DNA of 64,000 nt. Source: Benincasa hispida (Eukaryota > Streptophyta > Magnoliopsida > Cucurbitales > Cucurbitaceae). Within the stretch, counting starts at the first letter, position 1. Each line of letters starts with the position of its first letter. The stretch is taken from assembly GCF_009727055.1 (NCBI RefSeq), contig NC_052355.1, positions 50,054,987 through 50,118,986 of the forward strand, written 5' to 3'. This document shows, piece after piece, positions 1-10,469 of the stretch. The notes under the pieces are model-generated. The model was not told the origin of the DNA. It did not search any database and was given only the letters and a program-made list of their open reading frames with translations. The position numbers were made by a program, and so were the translations under genes.

Positions 1-125
1 AGAACTTCTTCATAAATTGTTCAACTAGCTGATCCCAAGATATAATCTCATTTGGCTCTAAGGAAAAGGCCCATCTCTTGGCCTCATCGCGAAGAGTGTA
101 AGGGAAAAGAGAGAGCTTGCTTATC
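1..125 (-). pseudogene. Athila-like gypsy gag fragment
   Basis: Read on the minus strand, this stretch gives about 40 uninterrupted residues (LFPYTLRDEAKRW, then WDQLVEQFMKKF). That matches the core of the retrotransposon gag domain of Athila/Tat-type Ty3-gypsy elements. It runs off the window at its C-terminal side and ends abruptly near position 121, where an LTR end fragment begins, so only the middle of gag is present. It is homologous to the gag at 8071-9211, and its WDQ codon shows that the first internal TAG after WE there (8572) was probably CAG. It is a relic with no start codon. Confidence 0.8.
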
Positions 126-182
126 TACCCTCTTTATTCTAAGTAAAAGGCTATAATAACTTGTATTTCTACAAGTTATGAG
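121..182 (-). mobile_element. Truncated gypsy-type LTR start with terminal hairpin
   Basis: On the minus strand this reads as the first ~60 bases of the same LTR family seen at 51950 (both continue with TATAGCC or TGTAGCC, then TTTTACTTAGAAT). The outermost bases hold a perfect inverted repeat at 156-179: two 10-bp arms (ATAACTTGTA) around a GAAA loop. The usual terminal TG has become TC. The LTR is cut after ~60 bp and fused to gag. Confidence 0.65.
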
Positions 183-520
183 CTACGAAAAAAGGTTGTC
201 TTCTGCCTCACATTGCTGCATCGCGACGTTAGGGATGCAGCATCGCACCACTGCAGTCTAGAAACACCAAATCTGCAGCAAAATGCTTCAAAATTGCACC
301 AAAATCCACCGTTTTTCATCCTGATCATCAAAAACACTTACAAGACTTGTGATCCAGACTTATAGACTCGATTATCGAATTAAATTCCCAAAAACATCTA
401 TTAAGCCAAAAATACTCAAATGAAATTTATAGTAATCATCTCATGGAAAAAGTAAAGAAATTCACCCACTATATTCTTTACTTTTTGTTTCTAAAACCGA
501 AAACAGTAATTGCAAAAAAT
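183..520 (-). other. Copia untranslated leader
   Basis: This non-coding stretch lies directly inside the primer-binding site at 521-534, on the interior side of the minus-strand element. It is where a Copia 5' leader lies before gag. No gag start follows, because the sequence breaks into an LTR fragment at 182. Confidence 0.5.
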
Positions 521-534
521 TGGCTCTGATACCA
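521..534 (-). other. Primer-binding site (initiator Met tRNA)
   Basis: The minus strand reads TGGTATCAGAGCCA, the canonical complement of the plant initiator methionine tRNA 3' end used to prime reverse transcription of Copia elements. It is 2 bp from the LTR end at 537 (CA-AT-TGG), the usual spacing. Confidence 0.9.
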
Positions 535-536
535 AT

Positions 537-2176
537 TGAAGGGAATTGGATTTCCGTGGAAGCATGTGATCGTCGTACAATTTGAAAATTGATTTTATAA
601 AATTGAAAATCAATGATTTAAATCATACAAATATAGGATAAACATTAAATCAAACTTAAGCATGCTTCTAATGAGAAAGAAAGCGAAGAAGATAACTCGC
701 CTTTGAAGATTCCCTTTCTCTAAATTTTCCTCTCCTTTGGTCACAAACAAATTCGAACCTCTCAATGAACAAAGACACCAATGCAAGAGCTTTCTCGTTA
801 TGCTCTAGAATTCCAAGGAGTTAGATATGTGGGCTCTAACATCTTAGAAGAGGGAATGAAAGCTTAAGGAATGTTCTTGAGAGAATAGAGAGAATATGAG
901 AGTGGAGGCCAGATTATTTACCCTTACCCTAAATGGATTATAATAGTATATTTATAGGGAGAGAGTAACCCCCTCTCCAAGTTTTCACTCTCCTTTGTTT
1001 GTTGATCAATTAATTAGCCATTAATTAATCAATTGACATATAAATTAAATAACTATATAATAAATCATATTTAATAAAGAGTTAATTAGTTAACATATAC
1101 ATATCACATATTTATATGCATACATCTCTCTTATACTATAATTCTATATAAATCCAATTTATATGAATTTAATATTTGAATCTCATTCAAATATTTCTCT
1201 CTTATATAGTTTGAATTATAGATCATATCTATAATTAACCATATTTTATAATGTATCAGAATACACTATATATTAATCATATTAATATAAAATTCCTTTA
1301 AGTAATTTGAATAATTCAAATCACTTCTCATTACTATCCTTAGCAAGCTAACGAAGGGATCTTATGGACCTACAGATTAGAAGCTCCATTGATATGAGAT
1401 TAATTAATTAAACTCTTTTATAGATTAATCAATATTCATTAACTACCGGTCACTCTATTAAAGACTGATAGTTGCACTCTTCGCACTATAAATGTGCTTT
1501 TGTGTCCATAGATATAACCAATTAATAGTGAGTCGACCCTTCACAAATTGCTCAAAACTACAGCTAAGTCAAAATATCGTTTTTCCTTTGTAGTTATATC
1601 AAACTTCTTAAGTACCACAGATTTCTCTAACAAACAAACAGTTTATAGTCCAACTATAAACTAACACCGGCCAGTGAGAGGTTGCGGCCTCACTGTTCAA
1701 GACTCATAATCAGCTATTAAGGAGCAATTTATTTACTTTCCCTATGATCGAGAATGAGTGAATTCCTTCTCATGTAAGTGTGTTCCCAGCTCTCTACTCG
1801 GACAAATCCCCAAAATGGTAGGCTTGTTGAGTCGGCTAACATGGCCACTCTCACCCATACAGATCAAAGGTTGCCCTCATAAACAAGAGTTCACAACTCA
1901 TTCAGGACTAAGGTCAAGTCATCTATGGTCATCCTAGTGAAATGTTGGTTTCTTCAAGTAACGGTATTATAAGGAGAAACCAATCATTTCGTGGTCCGGT
2001 CTTGTATAAAATTTTTATACAGGATACTCCCATTCACATGTATCCATATGAAAAATATGGCTCATATTGTCTGTAAGATTTACAACTCATATAACAATTA
2101 CAAAGTGGGTCATATCCGCCGTGTTACTAGGATAAGGCACCTAACCTTATCCATTTACTTATATCCCAATTAAGGG
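537..2176 (-). mobile_element. Copia 5' LTR, truncated
   Basis: Minus-strand LTR abutting the primer-binding site. Its inner end reads TGAAGGG on the plus strand. The stretch from 1330 to 2160 is recognisably the same LTR superfamily as 4700-5600, 20200-21000 and 60900-61270 ('gggacctaatggacctac', 'caactaccgggtcactcc', 'ggataaggcacc'). The outer end should finish with TGTTGGG on the minus strand but is missing. Homology stops around 2176, about 200 bp short, where a plus-strand pol fragment begins. The ORF at 1991-2173 lies inside the LTR and is not a gene. Confidence 0.75.
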
Positions 2177-2183
2177 ATGAACT

Positions 2184-4165
2184 ATGAGAAAACTTCCTCA
2201 CTTGTTACCATACTGAAGTCTATCCGTATTCTTCTGTCTATTGCCACACATTATGACTATGAGATTTGCAAATGGACATCGAGCTGCCTTTCTAAATGGA
2301 ATCTTGAGAAGACCATCTATATACAATAACTAGAGGATTTATTAAGCAAGGTTAAGAGCAAATAGTTTACAAAGCTTAATTGATCCATTTATGATGGAAA
2401 AAAAGTATCGATCTTGGAATATAAGATTTGATACTGCAATCAAAATCTTATGGCTTTTAAACAGAATGTTGATGAGCTCTGTGTCTATAAGAAAATCATC
2501 AACAGTTCGATGGTTTTCTTAGTATTATATGTGGACAATATCCTACTCATTAGAAATGGTGTAGGTTCTACTGAAAAATGTTAAAGAATGGTTAGCAGCC
2601 CATGCCATATGAAAAATTTAGGAGAGGCAGAGTTTGTTATAAGGGATCCAGATCATCAGGGATCGTAAGAATAAAATGCTAGCCTTATCTCAAACATCTT
2701 TATATTGACNNNNNNNNNNNNNNNNNNNNNNNNNNNNNNNNNNNNNNNNNNNNNNNNNNNNNNNNNNNNNNNNNNNNNNNNNNNNNNNNNNNNNNNNNNN
2801 NNNNNNNNNNNNNNNNNNNNNNNNNNNNNNNNNNNNNNNNNNNNNNNNNNNNNNNNNNNNNNNNNNNNNNNNNNNNNNNNNNNNNNNNNNNNNNNNNNNN
2901 NNNNNNNNNNNNNNNNNNNNNNNNNNNNNNNNNNNNNNNNNNNNNNNNNNNNNNNNNNNNNNNNNNNNNNNNNNNNNNNNNNNNNNNNNNNNNNNNNNNN
3001 NNNNNNNNNNNNNNNNNNNNNNNNNNNNNNNNNNNNNNNNNNNNNNNNNNNNNNNNNNNNNNNNNNNNNNNNNNNNNNNNNNNNNNNNNNNNNNNNNNNN
3101 NNNNNNNNNNNNNNNNNNNNNNNNNNNNNNNNNNNNNNNNNNNNNNNNNNNNNNNNNNNNNNNNNNNNNNNNNNNNNNNNNNNNNNNNNNNNNNNNNNNN
3201 NNNNNNNNNNNNNNNNNNNNNNNNNNNNNNNNNNNNNNNNNNNNNNNNNNNNNNNNNNNNNNNNNNNNNNNNNNNNNNNNNNNNNNNNNNNNNNNNNNNN
3301 NNNNNNNNNNNNNNNNNNNNNNNNNNNNNNNNNNNNNNNNNNNNNNNNNNNNNNNNNNNNNNNNNNNNNNNNNNNNNNNNNNNNNNNNNNNNNNNNNNNN
3401 NNNNNNNNNNNNNNNNNNNNNNNNNNNNNNNNNNNNNNNNNNNNNNNNNNNNNNNNNNNNNNNNNNNNNNNNNNNNNNNNNNNNNNNNNNNNNNNNNNNN
3501 NNNNNNNNNNNNNNNNNNNNNNNNNNNNNNNNNNNNNNNNNNNNNNNNNNNNNNNNNNNNNNNNNNNNNNNNNNNNNNNNNNNNAATATGCTTATCAAAT
3601 ATTCGATGCACAATTTCAAGAGGGGTTTATTACCTTTCAAGCATGGAATTATATTATCCAAGGAACAGCATCTTAGGACACCTCAAGAAGTTGAGAAAAT
3701 GAGATGGATTCTCTATGTTTTGGCTGTTGGTAACCTCATGTATGCACTGTTATGTACTAGACTTGATGTCTGCTATGTAGTGGGGATTGTCGATAGACAT
3801 CAGTGCAATTCAGAATTAGATCACTAGACAGCTGTTAAAACCATCTTCAAGTATCTTTGTAAAACAAGGGACTACATATTTGTGTATTGGTCTAAGGATC
3901 TGGTCCTTACAAGTTACATTAACTTTGATTTTCATACTGATAGGGATTCTAGGAAATCCATTTCAAGATCAGTGTTTACTGTTAACGGAAGAGCTGTAGT
4001 CTGGAGAACACAAAGCAAAGTTGTATTGCTAACTTTACCATGGAGACAGAGGGTTGTGAAGCTGTCAAGGAGGTTGGTTGGCTCATAAAATTTTGGACTG
4101 ATCTAGAAGTTGTTTCTGATATGTCAAAGCTCATCACTCTTTCTCTTCAAAAATCAGATTGCCTT
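2184..4165 (+). pseudogene. Copia pol fragment (RT and RNase H)
   Basis: Plus-strand Copia reverse transcriptase starting in the NYEKT/SPV region. It continues through the [10 protein letters not shown] and AFLNG-like segments and reaches the catalytic box at 2528-2539, which reads YVDN. The second Asp has become Asn, so the enzyme would be inactive. Beyond the gap at 2710-3584, the RNase H segment resumes (VGNLMYALLCTRLDVCYVVG near 3730; RDSRKSISRSVFT near 3945; KEVGWLIKFWTDLEVV near 4070). It breaks off near 4165. Several frameshifts and stops are present. The strand is opposite to the LTRs on both sides, so this is a separate inserted or rearranged relic. Confidence 0.85.
2710..3584. other. 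Assembly gap (875 N)
   Basis: Run of 875 unknown bases inside the Copia RT/RNase H relic. Reading frames that cross it are artefacts. Confidence 1.
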
Positions 4166-5823
4166 AAATCAATTTTCTCAGCAAATCCAACCTTTTGTTT
4201 AATAATAACATGCAAAACTGGACTATTTGAGAGATTCACACTAAGACATTACATATTAAGTCGAAAAATAGATGGATTAAGTGGGAGAATTCCACTTAAT
4301 CTATTTTTCAATTTTTCAATTGATTTTTCTTCCAAGTCAAAATAATTTGAAATTCTAAATTTCAAATTTAAAATCGAATTTCGATTTTATAAAATATTAT
4401 TCAATAATTAATATTAAATAAAATTCATTAATTTTAAACAAAAGTTAATTATTAATAATTAATTAAACAGTTTGATTAATTTAATTAATTTAATATCAAA
4501 AACTAAATTAATATAACACTTATTTCAAAACATGAATCCTTATTCATGTAATTAATGGTAAATCATATTTAAATATTTTCCAACTCTCCAATTTTGTTTA
4601 ATCTGATAATTAAATGTTTAATTATATCGTATATAATTAACAATTTCATAAACTAAATTTGAACATTTCAAATTCTCTCATCACACTATTCTAAGATTTA
4701 ATCTTTTATGAGCTAGTAGGGGGACCTAATGGACCTACAGATCATGAGCTCCAACGATCCGAGATTAATTGGCTAAACTATTTTAATCGAATCAACTAAT
4801 ATTCGTTAACTACCGGGTCACTCCACTAAAGTTCAATAGTTGTACTCTCATCATTGTAGATATATTTTTGTCCATCTGATTTAACCATGACCAGTAAGTT
4901 GATCATTCACAGGTTGTTCATATTCACAGTTGAGTCCAAATTACCATTTTACCCTTATAGTACATCTTTCTCTTTAAGTCTCCACTGATCCACTAATGAA
5001 CAATTGGTTTATGGTCCTACCAATAAACCAAGTCCCTCTCAGTCATAGAGAGGGTGTGACCCCTTATTCAAGACTAGAAGTCAGTAATTAAGGGAACACC
5101 CTATCTACTATCCCTAAAATTGGGTAGGAGTGAATTCCATCTTGCAAGACTATATCCCCAGATATCTATCCGATCTTACTTCTAAAGTGGGAACAACCTA
5201 TCTACTATCCCTAAAATTGGGTAGGAGTGAATTCCATCTTGCAAGACTATATCCCCAGATATCTATCCGATCTTACTTCTAAAGTGGGAGGCTTATTGGG
5301 CGGCAATGTTGAGTCACTCTCACCCATGCATATGAAAGGATAATCCCGAATAAACAAGAGTTTATTGTTAGCTCAAGATTGAGATCGAGTTACCTTAGGT
5401 CATCAGATTGAAATAGTAAAGAAAAGTGACTATTTTGTGATCTAGTCTTCTGCAAACATCTTTTGCATAGGATGCCCCCACTTGTATATCTCTACATGAA
5501 CAATTTTGGGGTCACATCGTTTGTATCAAATACAAAGTGGGTCGCATCCATAGTGTCTCTAAGATAAGGTATCCAAACCTAGCTTTATACTTATAGACCG
5601 TTTTGGCTATATACTCAAACATGATCCTCTTTTATGTCACCACATAAAGTTCAAGTATTCATGCTATAGCTAGGAGTTCGTTAGTTTATTGGATTTAGGC
5701 TTTACAAGTGCAATTTTCACATTTAATAACAATTTTATTGAATAAACCTCAATAACTTCTTTATTGCAAATAGAATATATTTAATGTTTATAAACTGCGA
5801 GTTTTAGAACATACAACCCAACA
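4166..5823 (-). mobile_element. 3' LTR of Copia-A
   Basis: The outer start on the minus strand is TGTTGGGTTGTATG at 5823. It is preceded by a purine-rich tract (plus-strand aactctcactt, 5824-5834), as expected for the polypurine tract before a 3' LTR. Homology to the 5' LTR is clear from 4430 to 5823. The far end near 4166 is poorly defined because the first ~200 bp differ from the 5' LTR. It contains a 97-bp tandem duplication (5094-5287) absent from the 5' LTR. Confidence 0.8.
5094..5287. repeat. 97-bp tandem duplication in the Copia-A 3' LTR
   Basis: Two adjacent copies (5094-5190 and 5191-5287) that differ by about one base. The 5' LTR has a single copy near 20602-20700. Confidence 0.9.
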
Positions 5824-6256
5824 AACTCTCACTTGAACTAAAACTCTTGTAGAGTATCATATATACAATGCTGAGTATAAGAGAATAAATATAAAAACAA
5901 TAAACTAGGGCATTAGAAACCCATGAATTCTCCCATTTGCCTTAGATTTATATAACCCGTGGTTCTAATCCCACTAGGTGACCCTTAAACACTTTAACTG
6001 TAAGAGCCTTAGTAAACATATCAATCAGGTTGTCTTCTAAGGCTATTTGGGTGACTATCACATCTCCTTAGTGTACTATCTCTCTGATGAAATGGTACTT
6101 GCGCTCGATGTGCTTCCTGTGCTTATGGCTTCTCAATTCTTTTGAATTTGTAACTACTCCACTGTTATCATAATAGAGTGATAGGAAAATGCATATTTGG
6201 AACTATTTTCAAATCAATCAAGAACTTTCTTAGTCATACTACTTCTTTCGCTGCTT
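5824..6256 (-). pseudogene. Copia-A pol 3' end (RNase H C-terminus) and polypurine tract
   Basis: This is the minus-strand end of the Copia-A polyprotein. The plus strand carries the typical complement of the RNase H C-terminal region ('ccttaaacactttaactgtaagagcc', 'gaaatggtacttgcgctcgatgtg'), parallel to the better preserved copy at 62390-62690 in another element. The frame is broken. Gypsy-B interrupts it exactly at 6261, and it resumes at 14089. Confidence 0.8.
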
Positions 6257-6261
6257 CACAT
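6257..6261. repeat. Gypsy-B target-site duplication, left
   Basis: CACAT directly before TGATAAC at 6262. It is matched by CACAT at 14084-14088 directly after GCATCA. Confidence 0.9.
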
Positions 6262-6755
6262 TGATAACTAGTAAAAATGTATGTTATTATAGCTCAAATA
6301 AGTAAAACGATGAGAGAATGTGATGGCAAAATAAGCAATATCATGTCCAAAAGCACTAAACTGAAAGAAATTGCGATCGCAAGCGCCCATCATATAAAAG
6401 CAGTTAATTTACTTATTTTGTGCAAGAAAAATGCGATGGCGTAAGTGAAATTGCAATCCAAAGGAACAAGGCTTCAACGCGCTTGAAGATTGCGATCGCA
6501 AGTCATGCGATCGTGAGAAGTTTCTTATAAAGATGGCCGCATAAAGACTACGCATCAAGGTGACAACATAATAAATCATGATGGGATGGAAAGCTAATAA
6601 CGGTCGATTCCGAATTTAGTTGACAAACCATTAAAGCTACATTGTAGCAAGTACACTCAATTTTTCGTGACGATTAATTGGCGCATCAGAGCAAGAGAAT
6701 TAATACCGCCCATCATTGTAATCATTAGAAATGAGGGCTGCTTCACCTTGAGCTC

Positions 6756-6763
6756 TATAAATA
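6756..6763 (+). promoter_or_regulatory. LTR TATA box
   Basis: TATAAATA inside the block GAGCTCTATAAATA. The same block occurs at 13143 in the right LTR, at 52427 in the solo LTR and, on the minus strand, near 10100 and 11825. This is the likely Pol II promoter of this LTR group. Confidence 0.7.
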
Positions 6764-7005
6764 CTGAGTCTACCAGTGTAAAAGGGGTGAACAAGTCAGA
6801 GAGAGAGTTAGTAGTCCGTTCACGCACATACTCGTAGATATACTTAGAAGACGAAGACGAATAAGGAGACGAGGAAGCCGAGAGATCATTCCCGGATAGA
6901 TCGAGAGACTGCCCAAAAGTGTTACAAAGGAGAGAGAGCCAACACTTGCGAGAGTAAGAATACACATCTAGAATAGAGTTGGAGTGAAAAAGAACAGTGT
7001 AAAAG

Positions 7006-7043
7006 CTGTCTCTTATACACATCTAGATGTGTATAAGAGACAG
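7006..7043. other. Nextera mate-pair junction sequence (contaminant)
   Basis: CTGTCTCTTATACACATCT (7006-7024) is followed directly by its reverse complement (7025-7043). These are two 19-bp Tn5 mosaic ends head to head, identical to the circularisation junction of Nextera mate-pair libraries. It is not native sequence; the bases on its two sides need not be adjacent in the genome. Confidence 0.97.
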
Positions 7044-7227
7044 GTACTTAGCTAGCATGACCTAAGATTTACATTTTATGCGATCATCTTATCTTATGTA
7101 TGCGTCATTCACCCTTTAGAGATACTTGAAAGAGTAGTCTAAAGATAGAATCTAGACTTGAGAGAGTCAGATTAGAATCTAGGCTTGAGAGAGATAGATT
7201 AGAATTGCATAAGCATGAGATAGGGAC

Positions 7228-7265
7228 CTGTCTCTTATACACATCTAGATGTGTATAAGAGACAG
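7228..7265. other. Second Nextera mate-pair junction sequence
   Basis: The same 38-bp palindrome as at 7006. The 184 bp between the two copies (7044-7227) look like ordinary LTR sequence of this family. Confidence 0.97.
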
Positions 7266-7949
7266 CATCATTCATCATTTAGGCATACTTGAGAGAGTGG
7301 TCTAGAAACTAAATCTAGGCTTGAGAGAGATAGATTAGAATTGCATAAGCATTGGATAAGCAAGAAATAGAAACTTAGACATAAGTTTTATTGCTATTAA
7401 CACATCATATGCACCCTAGAAATAGGAATGATTGTATGTGGTCATCTTGTTTTATGTGTGCATGATTCATCATCGCATAGACAAGAATAGAGGCTTAGAC
7501 ATAAGTCCTATCGACTTTTTCGTATACACATCGCATGCGTCCTAGAAATAGGAGTTATGCCATTCTGCATTGAGAGATGACGTGTTGTTATTTTTATGTT
7601 GCATGATCGCATAACTTGTGCATAATCTTAGGAAATGCTAGCTAAACCCCTTCTCAAACCCTTCATCGCATACTCATTGTAACTCTACGCGTTCATCAAC
7701 TCTACGTTCAAACTCCGTCGCATAGAAAAAAAAACCTTTATCAAAGCATCATCCACTTCATTTGTTTTTACTACCGTAAGAGAATCAAAGTGACCGACGC
7801 ATATTTACTTAGTAGTCCCTGTGTTCGACCCTGGACTTACCAGGAAACCTAATAAGGCTTATACTTGAGTCTTGTTAGGAAAACTTGCATGATCCCCGAA
7901 TAACACACATCACCGCAAAATCACATCATAATTGCTCGCATCAAGTTTT

Positions 7950-7967
7950 TGGTGTCGTTGCCAGGGA
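7950..7967 (+). other. Gypsy-B primer-binding site (tRNA-Asp type)
   Basis: TGGTGTCGTTGCCAGGGA lies 6 bp inside the left LTR. It resembles the sequence complementary to the plant tRNA-Asp 3' end used by Athila-like elements (TGGCGCCGTTGCCGGGGA). The three differences are all C-to-T or G-to-A. Confidence 0.75.
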
Positions 7968-8070
7968 CTACGGTACATATTGCGCTAATAGTAAACCTCT
8001 TTGATTTTCTTTGCAGTTTTCGACCTCTGTGCACTACCATTCCTTCGGTGAGGGAAGAAGCAGGCGTTGC

Positions 8071-9211
8071 ATGAGCGAAGGATATGCTCCTGAGCCCAAC
8101 TACGACCCAGAGATCAAAAGAACATTCCAAAGAAGACAGAGAGACAACCACCAACAGCAAGGAAGAACTCCTAGAATGGCGGAACAACCAGAAGAAAGAG
8201 TAGCAAATGCGAACAACATTATGGAGAATCATATCCTCCTGGCGAATGATCACAATCGATCCATCCGGGACTATGCGTCACCTAACCTGTATGATTTCTC
8301 CCTAGGAATCATGAGGCCAGCTTTGGACGGATCAAGGTTTAAAATGAAGCTGGTTATGTTACAGATGATCCAGACAGCCAAGTAGTTTAGTGGATGGCAT
8401 GGAGAAGATCCTCACGCCTATCTCCGAAGCTTTATTGAAATTTTTAACACTTTTATGTTCTCGAATATCTCTACTGAAGAAGTTCAACTCACGCTATTTC
8501 CATTTTTTTTATGCGATAAAGCAAGGAAATGGGCATACTCCTTCGAAGTAGGGGAGATAACTTTGTGGGAATAGGTTATCGAGAAGTTTATGAAAAAGTA
8601 TTTCCCTCCTATCGAGAATGCCAGAAGGAGGAAGTTAATCACAAATTTTGAACAAGAAGAAGATGAATAGCTTAGCGACGCGTGGGCGAGGTTTAAGAGA
8701 TTAATGCGAGATTGTCCGTACAACAGCTTACCAGATTGTCTCTAGATGGAAAATTTCTATCATGGATTAAATCCTGCATCGCAGACAGCTGCCAATGTGG
8801 CAGCAGCATGCAGTTTACTAGATAAGACGTATGATGAGGCTAAGAATATCCTTGATTGCATATCAAAAAATCATGAAGATTGGCAGGAAAACAATCAACG
8901 AGGAAAAACCAGAAAAGGTAACGCAAATATCGGTGCCATCGCATCTTTGTAGAATCAAATGAATGTGATGATAAATCTGTTACAGGGCATCGCAATCAAC
9001 AATCCTGGAATGCAAAGAGAGCAAGTCAATGCAATTGAACAGACAAGCACGAGCTATGCTACATGTGGAGAATCGCATCTGATTGATGATTGTCCACGGA
9101 ACCTGCAGTCAATCTACTTTGTCAAGAATAACCCTTTCTCAAATACACCTATCCCCAGGTGGAGAAACCACCCCAATTTTGCTTCGAAAAATAACCGATG
9201 CGTTGTAATTG
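8071..9211 (+). pseudogene. Gypsy-B gag, one frame with five TAG stops
   Basis: Reading from ATG at 8071 gives one continuous frame of ~380 codons without any frameshift. The retrotransposon gag domain runs from about residue 105 (GEDPHAYL) through LFPFFLCDKARKWAY and EKFMKKYFPP to FYHGLNPASQTAANVAAA (about residue 240). Near residue 330 is a CCHC-knuckle remnant, ATCGESHLIDDCP, in which the first Cys is replaced by Tyr. Five in-frame stops interrupt it (8383, 8572, 8668, 8743, 8950) and all are TAG. At least three fall at positions where relatives have Gln, consistent with CAG to TAG change. It would encode the capsid/nucleocapsid protein but cannot be translated as it stands. Its 3' end is cut by an inverted LTR at 9212. 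Confidence 0.85.
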
Positions 9212-10455
9212 TGATGCGATTATGATGTGAAGTTGCGGTGATGTGTTATGCATTGCACATACAAGTTATGCTATCATGTTACACACAAACAACAGCATGT
9301 CATCTCTCAATGTAAATACCATAATTCCTATTTCTAGGATGTATGCGATGTATACGAAAATGTCGATAGAACTTATGTCTAAGCTTCTATTCTTGTCTAT
9401 GCGATGATGAATGATGCACACATACAATAAGTGATCGCATACTATCATATCCTATTTCTAGGGTGCATGTAATGTGTTCATAGCAATAGAACTTATGCCT
9501 AAGTTTCTATCTCTTGCTTATGCGGTTCTAATCTGACTCCTAAAGCCTAGATTCTAATTCGACTCTCTCAAGTCTAGATTCTTTCTTTAGACTACTCTCT
9601 CAAGTATCTCTAAAGGGTGAATGATGCATACATAAGACAAGACGATCGCATAAAGTGTAAATCTTAGGTCATGCTAGCTAAGTACTTCTCAACCCATTCG
9701 GAAATTTAGCTACTCATGCGAAGTATGGAGAGATTGAACATAAGTTGAAATGAGATTTCCATTTTCTATAAATAAATGCAGAATACAGAATAGAAACGAA
9801 ATGTATAGATAAGTAGCTCGGTAGCAATGTCTTGCTTCCCGTGGCCTTTTACACTGTCCTTTTCACTCCAACTCTATCCAGATGAATATCCTTGCTTTCA
9901 CAAGTATTGGCCCTCTCTCCCTTTGTAGTGCTTCCTGACAGTCTCTCGATCTACCCGGGAATGATCTCTCGGCTTCTTTGTCTCTTAGCTCGTCTCAATC
10001 GTCTAATTATAAGTACAAATATGAACTGACGGCTCGCTAACTTATTCTCTATTCTATATGGCGATATGACGATCTAACTTGTTACAATGGTGGCCTTCGA
10101 TATTTATAGAGCTCAAAATGAAGCAACCTTTCTCTATAATGATTGCAATGATGGGCGGTCATTAAATCTCCTACTTTGATGTGCCAATTAATGGTCACCG
10201 AAAGTTGTGTACCTGCTACAGTGTGGCTTTAACGGCTTGTCAACTAAATTCAAATTTAACCATCATCAGCTTTCCGTCCCATCATGATTTATTATGCTGT
10301 CATCTTGATGCACAGTCTTTATGCGGCCACCTTCTTGAACAACTTCTCACGATCGCATGACTTTGCGATCACATTCTTTCAAGCGCGTGGTCGCCCAATT
10401 TCTTGGATCACAATTTTACTTGCACCAATTACGTGGGACGCAATATGTGATACAT
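9212..10455 (-). mobile_element. Inverted Gypsy-B-family LTR inside Gypsy-B
   Basis: The plus strand begins TGATGCGATTATGATGTG, the reverse complement of the Gypsy-B LTR terminus. It then follows the LTR backwards: 9580-9700 mirrors 7040-7140/13560-13640, TATTTATAGAGCTC lies near 10100, and CACGATCGCATGAC at 10348 mirrors 6505-6515. It fades out near 10455, before the LTR start, so it is truncated there. It is more diverged from both Gypsy-B LTRs than they are from each other. Confidence 0.75.
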
Positions 10456-10469
10456 GTCTTAGGTTACAC

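Larger units (their letters stand above)
6262..7943 (+). mobile_element. Left LTR of Gypsy-B (chimeric)
   Basis: Starts TGATAACTAG and ends GCTCGCATCA. It is visibly alignable to the right LTR, with many transition differences. It carries TATAAATA at 6756-6763 preceded by GAGCTC. Between 7006 and 7265 it contains two exact mate-pair junction sequences. Compared with the right LTR, about 165 bp (equivalent to 13391-13556) are missing at the first junction, so the internal sequence from ~7000 to ~7700 is not reliable. Confidence 0.85.

Noticed and set aside
2690..3676. Long ORFs on both strands across 2690-3676, and similar ones at 19644-20100 and 54755-55684
   Set aside because: They are open only because N runs contain no stop codons; only the few real residues at the edges mean anything.
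7006..7043. Native 38-bp palindrome or regulatory hairpin
   Set aside because: Exact match to the mate-pair adapter junction and present twice at sequence discontinuities.
7921..8253. Minus-strand ORF opposite gag
   Set aside because: Shadow of the gag reading frame and leader; no protein family.
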